A DNA stretch of 64,000 nucleotides from Ciona intestinalis (GCF_000224145.3 NW_004190384.2:479333-543332), one strand, 5' to 3'. Counted from the stretch's first letter, positions 34,968 through 48,000 are shown. Numbers and translations are program-made. The notes: generated by a model not told the origin, from the letters alone.

Positions 34968-37888
34968 TTACTCGTCCTCTTCAGAGTCATTTACTCCTGG
35001 TTCTGGTACAGTGTCTATAACAGACTTTAGTGCTTTTAATCCTTTGTACCATGGGTGTAATTCTTTTGGAACAATGTTTTGCCTACAAAGCTTGACCAGA
35101 TCATTTTTTTTAATAATAGAAATTGGAATTGATGTTAGGCTTTCTGGAGGGGCTTTAATGTAGGGCGACCAACTTTGTTCTTATAAACAAACAACTTCCG
35201 ATATTCTTCACTGTAGTTATACCTATATTTAATAACACCTGGATCTGATTTTTCGTACTGCACAAACTTTTAATTAATAACCAGTTTACAGTTTATCATT
35301 TCCAAATTCATCCGTTTTTATGTTTTGAAAATAATCCTTTGCTTCCTTCTTCACATTATAAAAATCTTTGAAAGTCATTCTGACAACTTCAAATGGGTTT
35401 TTTTCTTCTTGCACTTTTAAAAATATTTTGCCAATCATGCATTGAGAAAACATCCACAGCCTTTTTTGCACTTTCAATTGAAGAGTGCATGGAATAGCAC
35501 TCCATGTAGCTGTGACCTGACTCGAGAAAATAAAGAGTAATTTTAGAAACGTTGGTGTTTTGCACACAGTATAGAAGCATGGAGGCAACGTTTTGATTGC
35601 GGTTCTGGCCACCACATGTGCCACTGTACAATGAAACTTCATTTACTTCTGGTGGCTGATTACAAATCCATTGATGAACACACGTAGCAATTTCATTTGA
35701 GCCTCTACCACCATCGGTTTCCGGCCAGCAAAAACAATGTGCCTTTGCATCTAAGTTGGTGCTGTAAAAGCATAAATTGTAAACACACAACTTGCGTGTG
35801 TAGTACATTAAGGATGCCCTTGTGCAGGGAATTGTCAGAACACTCTGCAAGTCGAATGAGGCCATTGAAAATTTCTTATCATCTTTTGCACGCTCTTTGT
35901 CTTTTCTTTTTTCGTCTTGGGCTTCTTGTTTCCTTATGATATGAGCGTTATATTCGGGACGAAATTTCTCTTTTTCCTCTCCAGTTAAAATATTATGATA
36001 TTTGACACAAGTCATGCACTGGTCTTTTTTCGGTTGAAAGAAAGATAAATTAAATTTATTACAAAATATATTTCTATACATTTTTTCATTAACCGGGACC
36101 ATTCCATCTAATTTACATTTTTGCAAATAAAGTTTGTGCATTTTTCTGATACTAAGTGTTTTATCAAGATAGCGCCGCTTTGTTTGTTTTCTTGTATAAT
36201 GAGACTCTGTAACTGGAAAAGATTTAATATGGTCATAAACATAATTCGCATCAGTTTCTGAAATTTTATTTTTTGGAGAACGAAGGCCACGGTTATCATG
36301 TGCAACATAAACTCCTGAAACACCCTTGTCTTTGTGGGCACCAAATACTGGACCAGCACTTATAGAGAGGGTTTCTAAATAAAAAGACTTACAAACTCGA
36401 AGTTTGCTGGTCCCGTTGAAGAGGTAGTAAACCATTACCGATGACTTGCTTCGTTTTCTTTCTTTTCCTCTAACTCTACATCTTTTAATTTCATTGTTTT
36501 CTGTTGTTTTTAATATAAAATCTTTTCTGCGTTCGTAAGAGCCAAGGCTCCAATACTCGGAGCAAATGCGCTGGCGATCTCTTTCACAGAAATTATTTGC
36601 ACATGAATTTCGGCAATTTGAGCACGAACAAACTTTTGGTGTACGCTGTGGACATATATTTCCAACAGAGTTAACATGTTGCTTTCCAGAGTTAAATGCT
36701 TTCTTTCTTTTCTTTTTTTTCCACTGGTCCTGATTCAATGACCTCCATCGTTTCGGACTCTTATGAATGACTGGATGAAAAAACATTCCGGTCGCATCAC
36801 AAAGTTGAATATCTGTTTGATTTCTGCTTGAACTCTCATCCATTTCAGCTACAACGGGAAAATTTGCATCAAAATATTTATTAGAAAAGTCATCCATGGT
36901 TACAGAATCGGTATCATTATTACAAAATGCATAATCTNNNNNNNNNNNNNNNNNNNNNNNNNNNNNNNNNNNNNNNNNNNNNNNNNNTTTTTGGAGAACG
37001 AAGGCCACGGTTATCATGTGCAACATAAACTCCTGAAACACCCCTGTCTTTGTGGGCACCAAATTGCTGGTCCCGTTGAAGAGGTAGTAAACCATTACCG
37101 ATGACTTGCTTCGTTTTCTTTCTTTTCCTCTAACTCTACATCTTTTAATTTCATTGTTTTCTGTTGTTTTTAATATAAAATCTTTTCTGCGTTCGTAAGA
37201 GCCAAGGCTCCTAATACTCGGAGCAAATGCTTTGGCGATCTCTTTCACAGAAATTACTTAAACATGAATTTCGGCAATTTGAGCACGAACAAACTTTTGG
37301 TGTGCGCTGTGGACATTTATATCTAACAGAGTTAACATGCTGCTTTCCAAAGTTGAATGCTATCTTTCTTTTCTTTTTTTCCCACTGGTCCTGATTAAAT
37401 GACCTCCATCGTTTCGGACATTTATGAATGGCTAGATGAAAAAACATTCCAGTCGCCTCACAAAGTTGAATATCCGTTTGATTTCTGCTTGAACTCTCAT
37501 CCATTTCAGCTACAATCGGAAAATTTGTATCAAAATATTTATTAGAAACGTCATCCATGGTTACAGAATCGGTGTCATTATTAAAAAATGCATAATCTCT
37601 AAGTTTTGTTTTAGCAACAACTTCACCATGCTCGCCTGTTGATGGAAAGGAACAAGCCAGAGGTTCGGTAGCATCACTTTTAGACCAAATAAATTCTCCT
37701 GTTTTTTCGCACAGGGTTAAATTTCTATTATTTTCAGTGCTGGTATCATCAATAAAACCATCATATCCATCAAACAAATCAAATGATGAGTTTAAAGCAT
37801 CCGTTGAAGTATAATTAGGGCCATAAGGGACTCCAAACTCAAGCTCAATCTTAACTGGTTGATAAACAGAACCATCCACTTCAGACAT
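34968..37888 (-). pseudogene. Decayed DDE-type transposase, partly duplicated
   Basis: The N-terminus is at 37888 (MSEVDGSVYQPVKIELEF). A Cys-rich segment (CSCSNCRNSC) is followed by a basic region. Core motifs then appear: FNLSFFQPKKDQCMTC, MASFDLQSVLTIP, TDGGRGSNEIATC, YSGTCGGQNRNQN, FLESGHSYMEC; the C-terminus has NDLVKLCRQNIVPKELHPWY, ending at a TAA, 34968-34970. This protein type is common in animal genomes as a cut-and-paste transposase; I suspect Sola-like but cannot prove it. The frame is broken by a run of A near 35400 and by shifts near 35288, 35262 and 35165. A one-base difference at about 37212 puts a stop in the upstream copy. Positions about 36988-37700 repeat 36275-36940 with small differences, across an N-gap. 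Confidence 0.7.
36939..36987. other. Assembly gap (49 N)
   Basis: N-run exactly between the two partial copies of the transposase segment. Confidence 1.
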
Positions 37889-38162
37889 CTTTGGCGTATA
37901 AAAAAAAATTTAGGGCTTCTTCAGCATCCATTGTGATATCCAGACAGCTTTAGGAAAAAGAACTCTGCAGACTGCTGATATCTGACTAGTGTTAAACTGA
38001 TAAATTATATAGCTTATTCCCTGATCTAAGCTTGGTCATAGACGAATATTCTAAATATCCCTATTTCATTTTACGTCACAATTCTCACTATTACAACGCA
38101 GACGACGTAATTAACATTCCATGCCTCGTGCTGTACTGTTCAACCATTTTGCAACCTCACTT

Positions 38163-38200
38163 GGTTAAACCAAAGAGGTTTTAATCTCTTTGGTTAAACT
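38163..38200. repeat. Short palindrome near the end of the inner transposon
   Basis: ttaaaccaaagag, 8 bp spacer, ctctttggttaaac: arms of about 12-13 bp with one slip. It lies between the inner transposase start and the hAT half. Confidence 0.75.
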
Positions 38201-38370
38201 GTGCTGTTGTCGTGTAAAACGATGGAATCTTTCCAGCATAAAAGTATCACCACATCACTATTAAGCACTATAACAACTAAGAAGACTGAACTAACTATTA
38301 AACCAATCTAACAGCTTCTTCCATTTCTGATAAAAACTCTGAACTAAAAATGTGATTATAGTACACCTTT

Positions 38371-39560
38371 TCAATGCAGATACCATGCGATATTCTTAAT
38401 TGATTTGTTGTAGGGAGACGAAATTTGTTGGTTGCAATAACCGACCAGAATGGGCAAATTGTGAACGTAAGAATTTAAAGCAGCTGCCTGGTGTTCAGCC
38501 CAACGCGTACCGTTGGTCTTGTACATTTTGTGGCGGATGGACACAAATTCACCGGGTCGCTTGACAAGGCGCCACCGAAGATTGGCCCTTTTAAATAAAT
38601 AGTGCACCGAATTCAAATTGACCTCGTTAGCAGCATTCAGTGAGCTTTGCTTGAAAGCATCACGTACTGCGAGCTCTACCCTGTGACTCGGACATAAAGT
38701 AAGGACATGGTGATCTCCCAATTCCTCTTTTACGAGCCGGTGCAGTTTTAAGTTAACGGGTGCGCCGTCTGTGCGCATACCGATTTCGTGATGCTCCCTT
38801 CGCACAGTGAACTCCATTTTCTCTATAGCATGGTCCATGGCGACTTTTAAACCTTCGGCGCAAGTGTCCTCAGGTTCTTCAAGAGACAAAACGGAAAACT
38901 TGGGTTCGCCGAACATTGCCGATTTAAATACAAACAGCTCCTTTTCATCCATGGTTTTGGCTGACGAGCTGCCATCTGACAATATACTATAATATCTAAT
39001 GTTGCCCTCATTTACCGGTTCGGTAATGCATTTTAATCTACTGTTTCGACTAAGATAAGAAGTTATTTTCTGCACCAGACTTTCGACCTAGATAAGCGGA
39101 GCACAAGTCTACATCCAGAATATCTTTATTAAATTTGCATATATCTTCGTACAGTTTAAATGACTTTGCTTTTGTTGTTAGAAAGTGCGCTGTTTGAAAT
39201 TTTCTAATCATCTAGTTTCGCTGAACTAAAGTAAAATATGGCAGCCACGTCGTTTGCCCACCACTGGCACTAACTACAGTCGGTGTGCTGGCGGAGTTAT
39301 TTTCATTGGTGGTTTCGTGAGTCTGTTCAATAAGCCCAGCTGTCTCGTGAGAACGGGACGAAAGATGGTCGCGAAAATTATTTTTCTTTATTACTGATGT
39401 TCCTTTTACATAGGAGTCTACCTCCTTTATAACAAATCCTTTCTGTCGAATTTGGTTTCCATTATTTTTATAAAATTCACTGCATTTTATACACCAAATC
39501 CGCGAAACATTCCCGAGTCCGGAAATTCCCAGTTTCTTACAGTCGTTTCCTTAGGCATGA
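38371..39560 (-). pseudogene. hAT-type transposase, N-terminal half
   Basis: The main frame, 39075-38371, has SILSDGSSSAKTMDEKELFVF-type start (first Asp of the triad), then GMRTDGAPVN, LCPSHRVELAV and TNGTRWAEHQAAAL, the nuclease core of the ZNF862/KIAA1586-like hAT group. Upstream pieces in shifted frames give a zinc finger (WCIKCSEFY, then FRDHLSSRSHETA) near 39290-39560 and a helical linker (KSFKLYEDICKFNKDILDV) near 39100-39200. The frame breaks by shifts near 39075 and 39230, and ends abruptly near 38371, so it cannot be expressed as it stands. Confidence 0.7.
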
Positions 39561-40115
39561 TTAAATTCGTTACAACTGCAGTGCAAGTAAAACCGGAATG
39601 CGAACACGTGTATTGGTAATGTGAGTTTGTAATATTGTTACAACAGAACGAAAACAAAGGTGTTTATCACCGATTGTTACGTCATTTGCTATATGCGAAA
39701 ACTATACGATTATAAATGTATTATTGTATCTAGTGTATTATATACTACCTCCCTTTGATATTTATAGATTTTTCGCCCGTAATTTTTATAATCTGCAATA
39801 AATTGCCGTGAAAAGATTTCGTTCAAAAAAAAAAAATTTTTGCGCATTCTTTTTTATCGTCGGCAATAAATTCCCAACGGTTTGCCTAAATGCATTGGCA
39901 AAACCGTCGGCATTTGCCGACGTGAATCTCCAGGGCTGAGTTTGTAACCGTTACCTCATTTCTATTTGCAAGTCAAGTATTTTGTTCATAAATATAACTA
40001 ATTGTGTTTTGATACTATTATAGCTAACAAAGAACACAAAGTTCATGTTATTGATTAAACAGTGCAAAATGTATTGAGGTACAAGAAGTAAATGAAATAA
40101 AAAACAATATAAAAG
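39561..40115. other. Outer edge of the hAT-like element
   Basis: No gene. Contains CGTCGGCA repeats at about 39857 and 39903, and the reverse form tgccgacgt at about 39912, matching CGTCGGCAA repeats at 32540-32575 on the other side of the cluster. These look like subterminal repeats of one element. Confidence 0.45.
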
Positions 40116-41335
40116 TTATTCAGTATTTCTATTGCTAGGTGGGTTTGGAGACATTTTTAAACCAACTGCAGGATTTACACTAGAAACCAGTACATTTATG
40201 GCACGGGTGAATGTATCGTTCATACTCTGCACCATCATTTCCCATGATTTTCGGTCCTTGGCACATTCTTCTCTGTATACATCAATGAATTCCCTCCATC
40301 CTTCCCTCTCTAAACATTGGAAAAAATGTAAAAAACTGTTCAACCTGTTTACAAGTAATATGTGAAGTTACCTTTACGTCGTTTTTCTTTGGTTCTTGGT
40401 CGATCTAAAATAATAAAAAATGACGGTGCAATAACTTGCACTTTTATCTTGGACTTGTTTAGTGTTTACCCAAATATAAAACCGATAGCCTAGTTTCCTG
40501 GTATCTACATACCTGCTTTGCGTTTTGTTGCTTTATGTTTGGAACCAGAACTTCCAGGCTGGGGAGGTTCTGCTTCTTCTTCTGTTGATGAAGCTGTAGA
40601 TGTTTCAGCCTCATTTACTGTAAATTTCTTGACAATTAATACAAGCTTTGAATTATAAATATTACATTTTATTATAAAAAGCAAAACTTACCATTTTCAG
40701 TATCAACAAACTCTTGCGATCCAAGTCCTTCTTGTTCAGTAAATAAACCTTTTAAATATATATAATATATAAGACAAACATATAACCTACACAAACAAAA
40801 CATCAACCAATACTCACCCCACTGTTGTACCATTGTATCGACTGTGATAGATTTTCTTTTCACTGCCTAAAAATCAATATATATTTCTCAATAATAAACC
40901 GCTCATCAGTGCAAAAAAAATACCTTACTTTTTTCCTTGGGCGACAAGGCAACAACTTATTTAGCTTGGCAAAAAATGGCCACTCAAGAGCTTCCGCTGT
41001 CGATTTTGACTCACTTTTTAATATATTGTAATACTGTGCTTTGAGGTTCTTCCACTTTATCGATACTTGTTTCCTGCGTTGTAAACATTATGTATTAACA
41101 TGTGTTAATATTACAAATTTACAATTTTAATGGTTTATGTAAAATCTGAAATTTCAACTGACCAATTTTTTTTTAAATGCCTTTGTGCAAATTCTTCAGC
41201 AATAACTTTATAGTATTGTTGATTTCGGCCTTGTCTTCCGTCAATTTTTTCGATTATGTTTTTTTCTTGAATTAAGTCTATCAGAAGCAATGTCTCCTCC
41301 TTTGACCAGCTACCCACACGTACTTTCTTACTCAT
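40116..41335 (-). CDS. Myb/SANT-like DNA-binding protein
   Basis: Seven exons: 41335-41163, 41073-40929, 40866-40818, 40748-40692, 40617-40513, 40404-40372, 40309-40116. All phases fit; 756 nt, 251 residues. Residues about 8-85 form a trihelix-type Myb/SANT-like domain: SWSKEETLLLIDLIQEKN, then QQYYKVIAEEF, then QVSIKWKNLKAQYYNIL. The middle is basic then acidic and Ser/Pro-rich (KHKATKRK, STEEEAEPPQPGSSG). The C-terminus is helical (REGWREFIDVYREECAKDRK). Such proteins occur both as host regulators and as the second protein of Harbinger-type transposons. The intact frame and seven introns favour a host gene or a domesticated one, in contrast to its broken transposon neighbours. Start chosen at the Met just before the domain; no upstream in-frame evidence favours another. 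Confidence 0.8.
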
Positions 41336-44300
41336 GTTAAAATTGAATTCTGCAAACAATACTGCTCTGTGAGGTTTCGCAAAGTATATCTCCAATATTC
41401 AATTTATTAATTAATTGTGGTTCTTAACCCCTGATGTAAACTTTAATGGCAAATGACGCAACAATAGCTTTTCTATTGTAGTAATCACTTCAGGGGAAAA
41501 CAGAGCAGGTGACCTAGACAAGAGAGCACAGCTCCAATTACGTATTCCAGACTTGTCAAGTCAGTATTATTTTAATTACCCGTTTTACTACCACGGGCAA
41601 ATAAGCTCAATCAAAAACGGTATTTATTCAATGACTAAACTGAGCACAAATACTCGTTCCTCTTTATTGCATAGAATTAACTTAAACAACCCGAATTCTT
41701 CTACCATAGTTGTGCTGCAACTCGACGCCTAAAGCGACGTCACATCACCCAACCACAATACTCCGTTAATCAATGTTAACACTGCGGGTACGACTTATCT
41801 CATGGGAGACTATTCCCATGAAAACAAACCCCCCGTTGAACGAGGTTAATGATATCCCGTTCAGCCGATGACAGGCCCAAATCGCTTTCATTTTATCGCA
41901 TGAAGTCACACTGCTGTCACGTGATTCTTTCTGGCATGGAATTCGCCTTTGCCCTAACACAATAACGAAACGAGAACTACTAACGCCACTATTGGCACTG
42001 AGACCTCGAGGTCAGTCAAGGCTCATGGCGGGCTCTTACGAGTTCTTGCCCGGTCGTCAAGTAAGCTTTTGCCGATACTGTATCGTGTACTTGTATACCA
42101 GAAAAAGGAATAAAAAAAACGCAAGACATTATGAACTGTTTGGTATCTGGATATTTAAACAATTAGTACTACAGTAGATATAACACCCCGCTGAAGCCTG
42201 TATATGAAGTCGGATCAGCACGGAGTCATTTAACCCAACCAGCAATCCTGTTTATTCAGTGGGGGCTATAGTTTAATACTACAACTTCTTTATTAAACTA
42301 TGCCTCTACAACCAAAACGTGCTTGTTATGGATAAAATCAGGAGCGAATCTTTCTTATTATATTCGGAAAAATTAACTTGTGATGAGTGATACAAGAATG
42401 TTTATACGTTATTTAATATAATGCCGCTATAACACTGGCTGTTACACAGAGTGAGTCAAGCTATACATGGAGAATTCCCCTACGATCAAGCATGAATACC
42501 TGTGATAGTCTTGTGTGAATCTTTACTCCCAACGTGTGGCGTCAATTATTGAAGGAAGTTCTCGTGCTTCTTGTTTACGAATATATGAAAAAAGTTAAAT
42601 ATTAACTTATTTATGTTTAATTTTATTCGATTACCCCAACATCTAAATAAAAGATTTCAAAAGCTTNNNNAGTTTTTATTAATCTAGAATTTTATTAATT
42701 TACCGAAAAACGTGCATTTGTTCCATACTCGCTGTATTATTTTGGATTCAACATGGCGGCCAATTTGTCTGTTACATAACAATGGGTTGGTCTACTTGGG
42801 GTTTCTATGACTTTGACAATCAGTCGTTTGCTTTTGACTTAGCCGTGTAATCAACATAAAATTTAAACATAAACTTCTTAATTATTAGGGAAAATAATAT
42901 CTTCATTAAGAACATCATAGTCCACAAAAAAATATATAGTTTTCTTAATAAAGAAAGGTTTTATTAAAGAAAATACTACTAAAAAGTCAACCTGTTGTGT
43001 GGCTATTTAAACAAAATACAGTATAGGGTGGGAAAAATGGGTCACATCTTCATTCTATTTTCTCGTCCCATTTGGTAATAAATAAAGAACATTTACGGAA
43101 TTGTTATAAAACCGTATATTCAAGACTCCCATAAACTGTTGTTATTTTTATAAAATACGATGCGGATATTTAGATACTATTTTCTAAAGATGACCATCTT
43201 TCCCCAGCCCGCTATATATATATCTTACATTATACAATTCGCTTATTTTTTTCGGTATTTCGTTGTGATTATTGACGTTATTTACGATTATGTTACCAAG
43301 TTATTGAACGACAATAGAAATACTGTTCGAACATCAATTGATAAATATTGCATCCCACAAATGCATATAAACTTGTAATGGCATAAAATTGATAATAACT
43401 AATAATAATGTTTACATTTTTGCTAAAAATTCGGTATTACTACAGTATTTTTTGCCGAAGCCACTCTTTAAAATTACTTTCAAGTGCAATAACTGAATTT
43501 CAAACATATTTTTCATATATTATCTTTCTAATATAACATACTATTTTATCAGTATATATAGTATTTGAATTATCCCCAAGTTAGAAATTATTTAATTAAA
43601 AGCAAATCTTTCAACGTTTGACATTAAAAACGCACAAAACTGTAATGTGGGGGGGGACAGAAAAATTAAATAAGATGGGACATGAAGAAACGGTGGGGTA
43701 AGATGGGACGCGAAGAAACGGTTTTATAATTTACTAAATATTCTTTCTTTGCTATACCAAATGGAACGAGATAATGGAATTAACGGATGTCTCATCTTTC
43801 CCCACCTCAATATATTCCTTTGAAGTACTAAATAGTTGTATTACAGTAAAAAATCATTTTACTCAAAGCTGTCATATAGTTTTTTATGAGAAAAACGCGC
43901 TTATTCCCCACCCTGCTATGTGTATGCAAACACAAAACAAAATGAAAATTTATTAAGAGATATTACTGTGCTTAAGGGTTTCAACAGATTGTTTTCGGGT
44001 TGTGTCAGATTATCCTTGTCCGGCCGCTGAGTAGCATACGGCTTGGACACGGATAATCTAAGGAAATAGGTCACATTGACAAAGATAAACCGTTTCAACT
44101 AATTCCCTCATGAACCGAAATGGAACGTGACAAGAACAGCTGGCGTTTAAGGAAATGTGCCGCTGTGTTAGTGCTTATAAATACGAATTCCTTGATTTGA
44201 CCACTTTAGTAATAAAACTGTTAAACGTAATTATAACTAAGATTTATCATTTGTACGAACGAATGCTTCGTCATAGTTTATTTAATATGTTCCTGAGCAA

Positions 44301-44750
44301 CAGCAAGAGGAAGTTGTTACGCAACAACGCGTATTTCATTACATATTGGCAGTTGCGTGAAGAACCAAAAGCGAAATTCTTACCTAACCATATATTATCA
44401 TAACATGAGTTTTATGTATCTATTTGAATACACTAACGAAGAGGGTGATTACCACAGCAAAGAAAAAGGAGATAGCAACAAAACGACGGTCGGTATACGC
44501 GCTACGGATAAAAACTACTTGAGTAAAAATGTCAAATAAAATCGTGTCTGCTAAAAAAGATATAGGCCTACCCGGTTAATAAAGCGGAATATTTTTTACA
44601 GTGTTATAGTTACGATGTCACAACAATTACCAACCATGTACGTGACCAACTTATATAAAACCCAGATGTTAAACAAAAGAAATGGTCCCCGGTTACACCA
44701 CATGTCCAAATAATGACTTGCGCGCGAAAAAAGCAATGACGTCATCACAG
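41336..44750. other. Spacer upstream of the Hsp70 gene
   Basis: Two MITE regions: 43018-43214 (agtatagggtgggaaaaatg to ctttccccagcccgcta) and a composite at 43639-43918 with two left-end motifs and two right-end motifs. A 4-N gap is at 42667-42670. The part 41450-42500 is less AT-rich and may be an old transposon remnant, but I found no coding or terminal signature. The open frames at 43.8-44.5 kb look like chance. Confidence 0.5.
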
Positions 44751-44800
44751 AAAATTCTCGAAGCGGTTCTCGAACCCTCGATCTGCCTTCTTATTGGTCG
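44735..44800 (+). promoter_or_regulatory. Hsp70 promoter elements: CRE, heat-shock motif, CCAAT
   Basis: TGACGTCA at 44738-44745 is a perfect CRE/ATF site. At 44754-44774 ttctcgaagcggttctcgaa holds two TTCnnGAA palindromes, the core of heat-shock elements, separated by 4 bp instead of the usual 2. ATTGG (reverse CCAAT) follows at about 44793. The start codon is about 230 bp downstream. Function is inferred from sequence match and position. Confidence 0.65.
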
Positions 44801-45026
44801 AGAGAAATGAGGAACCACGTTGTAGAAGATTCCGTTAGCCAAGCAACATATCGTTGATCAGTTGAGAAGTAACCGCCGCGCAGTGATAAGCAGAATTTGG
44901 TTTATGGAATATTCATCTTGAATACTTTGTATGTAGATTATGTTTTTATAATGGTTTATTTCCTATGTTGAACAGAATCGTGTTTATAGGCAATAAATTT
45001 AATTAGTTCAAATTAAAAACTTCAAA

Positions 45027-48000
45027 ATGTCGAAAGGGCCAGCAGTTGGTATCGATCTTGGCACAACCTATTCTTGCGTTGGTGTATTTCAACATGGAAA
45101 AGTAAGTGATCTAATTATTTAAATAATGTTTTGTTGTCAGAAGACATTTTAACAATTATATTTTCAGGTTGAAATTATTGCCAATGATCAAGGCAACCGT
45201 ACCACGCCCAGTTACGTGGCGTTTACAGATACGGAGAGGTTGATTGGTGATGCTGCTAAAAACCAGGTCGCCATGAATCCAACAAACACTGTGTTTGGTA
45301 AGATGTTTTTACACTTGTGTGGCCTAATTGGTATTTGTTTCTTTTAAAAGTATATTGGTGCCATGGCAAAATGGTTTGAGTGGCTGTCTTTAAAAATCTA
45401 GGAATTCTAGACTTCGTGCTGCTACCACTTAGCATATGTTTGCTTGGGCAAAATAGGCAATCGTTCCAACCCAGCGATCTCTAATGAGTTGTCCAATTTA
45501 TTATCAACCTCGAGGTAACATACATGACAATTTGTAAGCAGCACGAGGTGTATGAAACAAAACACCAATGTTATAACGACCATTATTGCAACATAGGGAA
45601 AAGCAATTAACATTTCTTTATTTTATATTTCAGACGCCAAGCGTTTGATTGGTCGTCGCTTCAATGACTCAACTGTACAATCAGATATAAAACATTGGCC
45701 TTTCACAGTTGCCAATGACAACACTAAACCAAAAGTTAAAGTTGATTACAAAGTATGCCGAGAATTCTTCACAACATTTATTTACCATTAAACATGTGAT
45801 TTTTCGGCCCTTAGTAAAAGTCAGCACAAAAATTTATTCATTGCTTGAAAATCTTCTAATTTAATTAACTTTAAAGTTTATAGTTTATGAGCAATTTGCT
45901 TAATGCTGCTACAGTGCTACCACTGGAAGCGCATGTTATTGAACAAGACACCTTTGCTCTTATGGGTTTATATTATATCAATATTATGATAAAAGAATGC
46001 CATAGTTGTTAAAATAAGTAATCATACAAAAAGTAACATAAATGGTAACTCGTGTAAGTGACCACAAAGTGAATTAAAACAGAACACATTTGTTTTAGCG
46101 TTTGCAAATTTTCTGTAAGAGGATAAAACAGGTCGCATTCAATCATTTATTTACTCTAACAGGGTGAAACTAAAACTTTCTTCCCGGAAGAAATTAGTTC
46201 CATGGTTCTTCTTCGAATGAAAGAAACCGCTGAAGCATATCTCGGTAAAACAATCACCGATGCAGTGGTTACAGTACCTGCTTATTTCAACGATTCACAA
46301 AGACAAGCCACCAAAGATGCAGGAACCATTTCTGGTCTCAATGTTCTTAGAATTATCAATGAGCCAACTGCAGCTGCCATTGCATATGGTTTAGACAAAA
46401 AGGTAACAGTTTTTATTTACAGAATCTTTTAAAAAAGCTAAATCTTTGTTACCTCGTAACAGCCATAAATGTAAAATAAGCTTTTTTATGTATTTCAAAT
46501 AAGCCGAAAGAATTTTTATAATTTCTAAAATGTTTTCTTCTTTCAGGTTGGTGCTGAGCGAAATGTTCTGATCTTTGATTTGGGTGGTGGCACCTTTGAT
46601 GTGAGCGTGTTGACGATAGAAGATGGAATATTTGAAGTGAAATCTACTGCTGGAAATACTCATTTGGGAGGTTTGTATAGAATTTATGTTGCTACCATTG
46701 TGTGTGGTTTAACTTAGGATTGTGGATGTAACAGAACACCTGTGTTAGCATTGCCCCCCATGTGAAATTAAATGAAATGGGTTTACGTTATGCTCAAAAC
46801 TTATTTTTAAAAACAGGTGAAGATTTTGACAACAGAATGGTGAACCATTTTGTTACCGAGTTCAAACGTAAACACAAAAAAGACATCACCACCAACAAGA
46901 GAGCACTTCGTAGACTGCGAACTGCTAGTGAGAGAGCTAAGAGAACACTTTCTTCATCTGCTCAAGCTAGGTTCGCATTTACCTCTGAAAAAATTGTTTT
47001 GGTCAAATAATTCTGCTACCGACATAATTAAATATAAACTTTTTTAAGTTTATGTCGTAAAAATGTTAATTTTATTTCAACTTTGTCCGTCACTCAGCAA
47101 AGACTTTATTGGGTTTTTTGTAAAATAATTTGTTTAATTAGTCTTTTCTTTATTTCTATACCTCATATTTAAAATGTGATTTTCCTTTTCAGTATTGAGA
47201 TTGATTCTCTTTTTGAGGGAATTGATTTTTACACTTCAATCACGAGGGCTCGATTTGAAGAACTGAACTCCGATCTCTTCCGTGACACCCTTGAACCTGT
47301 CGAGAAGGCTCTTCGTGACGCTAAGATGGGAAAAGATCAAGTAAGTTTAACTTTTCTTTAAATTATGATGTCTTTATATGTTGCCACTTGCAAAATTACG
47401 GTTGTACATCAAGATGCATTAAACACGTGACTGGTATTTCATATCAATATATAATTCAAAAAATAAAATCTTATGTGCAAGGTTGGAATTGTTTGGTGTT
47501 ACAATCTTAATGAAAATTTTTTAATTTCGGAGTGTTTTTTTTCAAAGGACTAAATTTTTACAAAGTGATTTTTCTAGATTCACGACATCGTTTTGGTTGG
47601 TGGCTCCACTCGTATTCCCAAGATCCAAAAAATGTTGAAAGATTTCTTCAATGGAAAGGAATTGAACAAATCTATCAACCCAGATGAAGCTGTCGCTTAT
47701 GGTGCAGCCGTTCAGGCAGCTATTCTTAGTGGAGATAAATCGGAAGAGGTTCAGGATCTTCTCTTGTTGGATGTTGCACCTTTATCTCTTGGTATTGAGA
47801 CCGCTGGAGGAGTGATGACAGCTTTGATCAAGAGAAACACTACTGTCCCAACCAAACAATCCCAAATATTCACCACTTACTCGGACAACCAACCAGGTGT
47901 GTTGATCCAAGTGTACGAGGGTGAACGTACGATGACCAAGGACAACAACATACTTGGTAAGTTCGAGCTCTCCGGCATCCCCCCTGCACCTCGTGGAGTT

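Noticed and set aside
41476-42500. Solo LTR
   Set aside because: The composition differs from the surroundings, but I found no TG..CA ends with a target duplication and no internal coding part.
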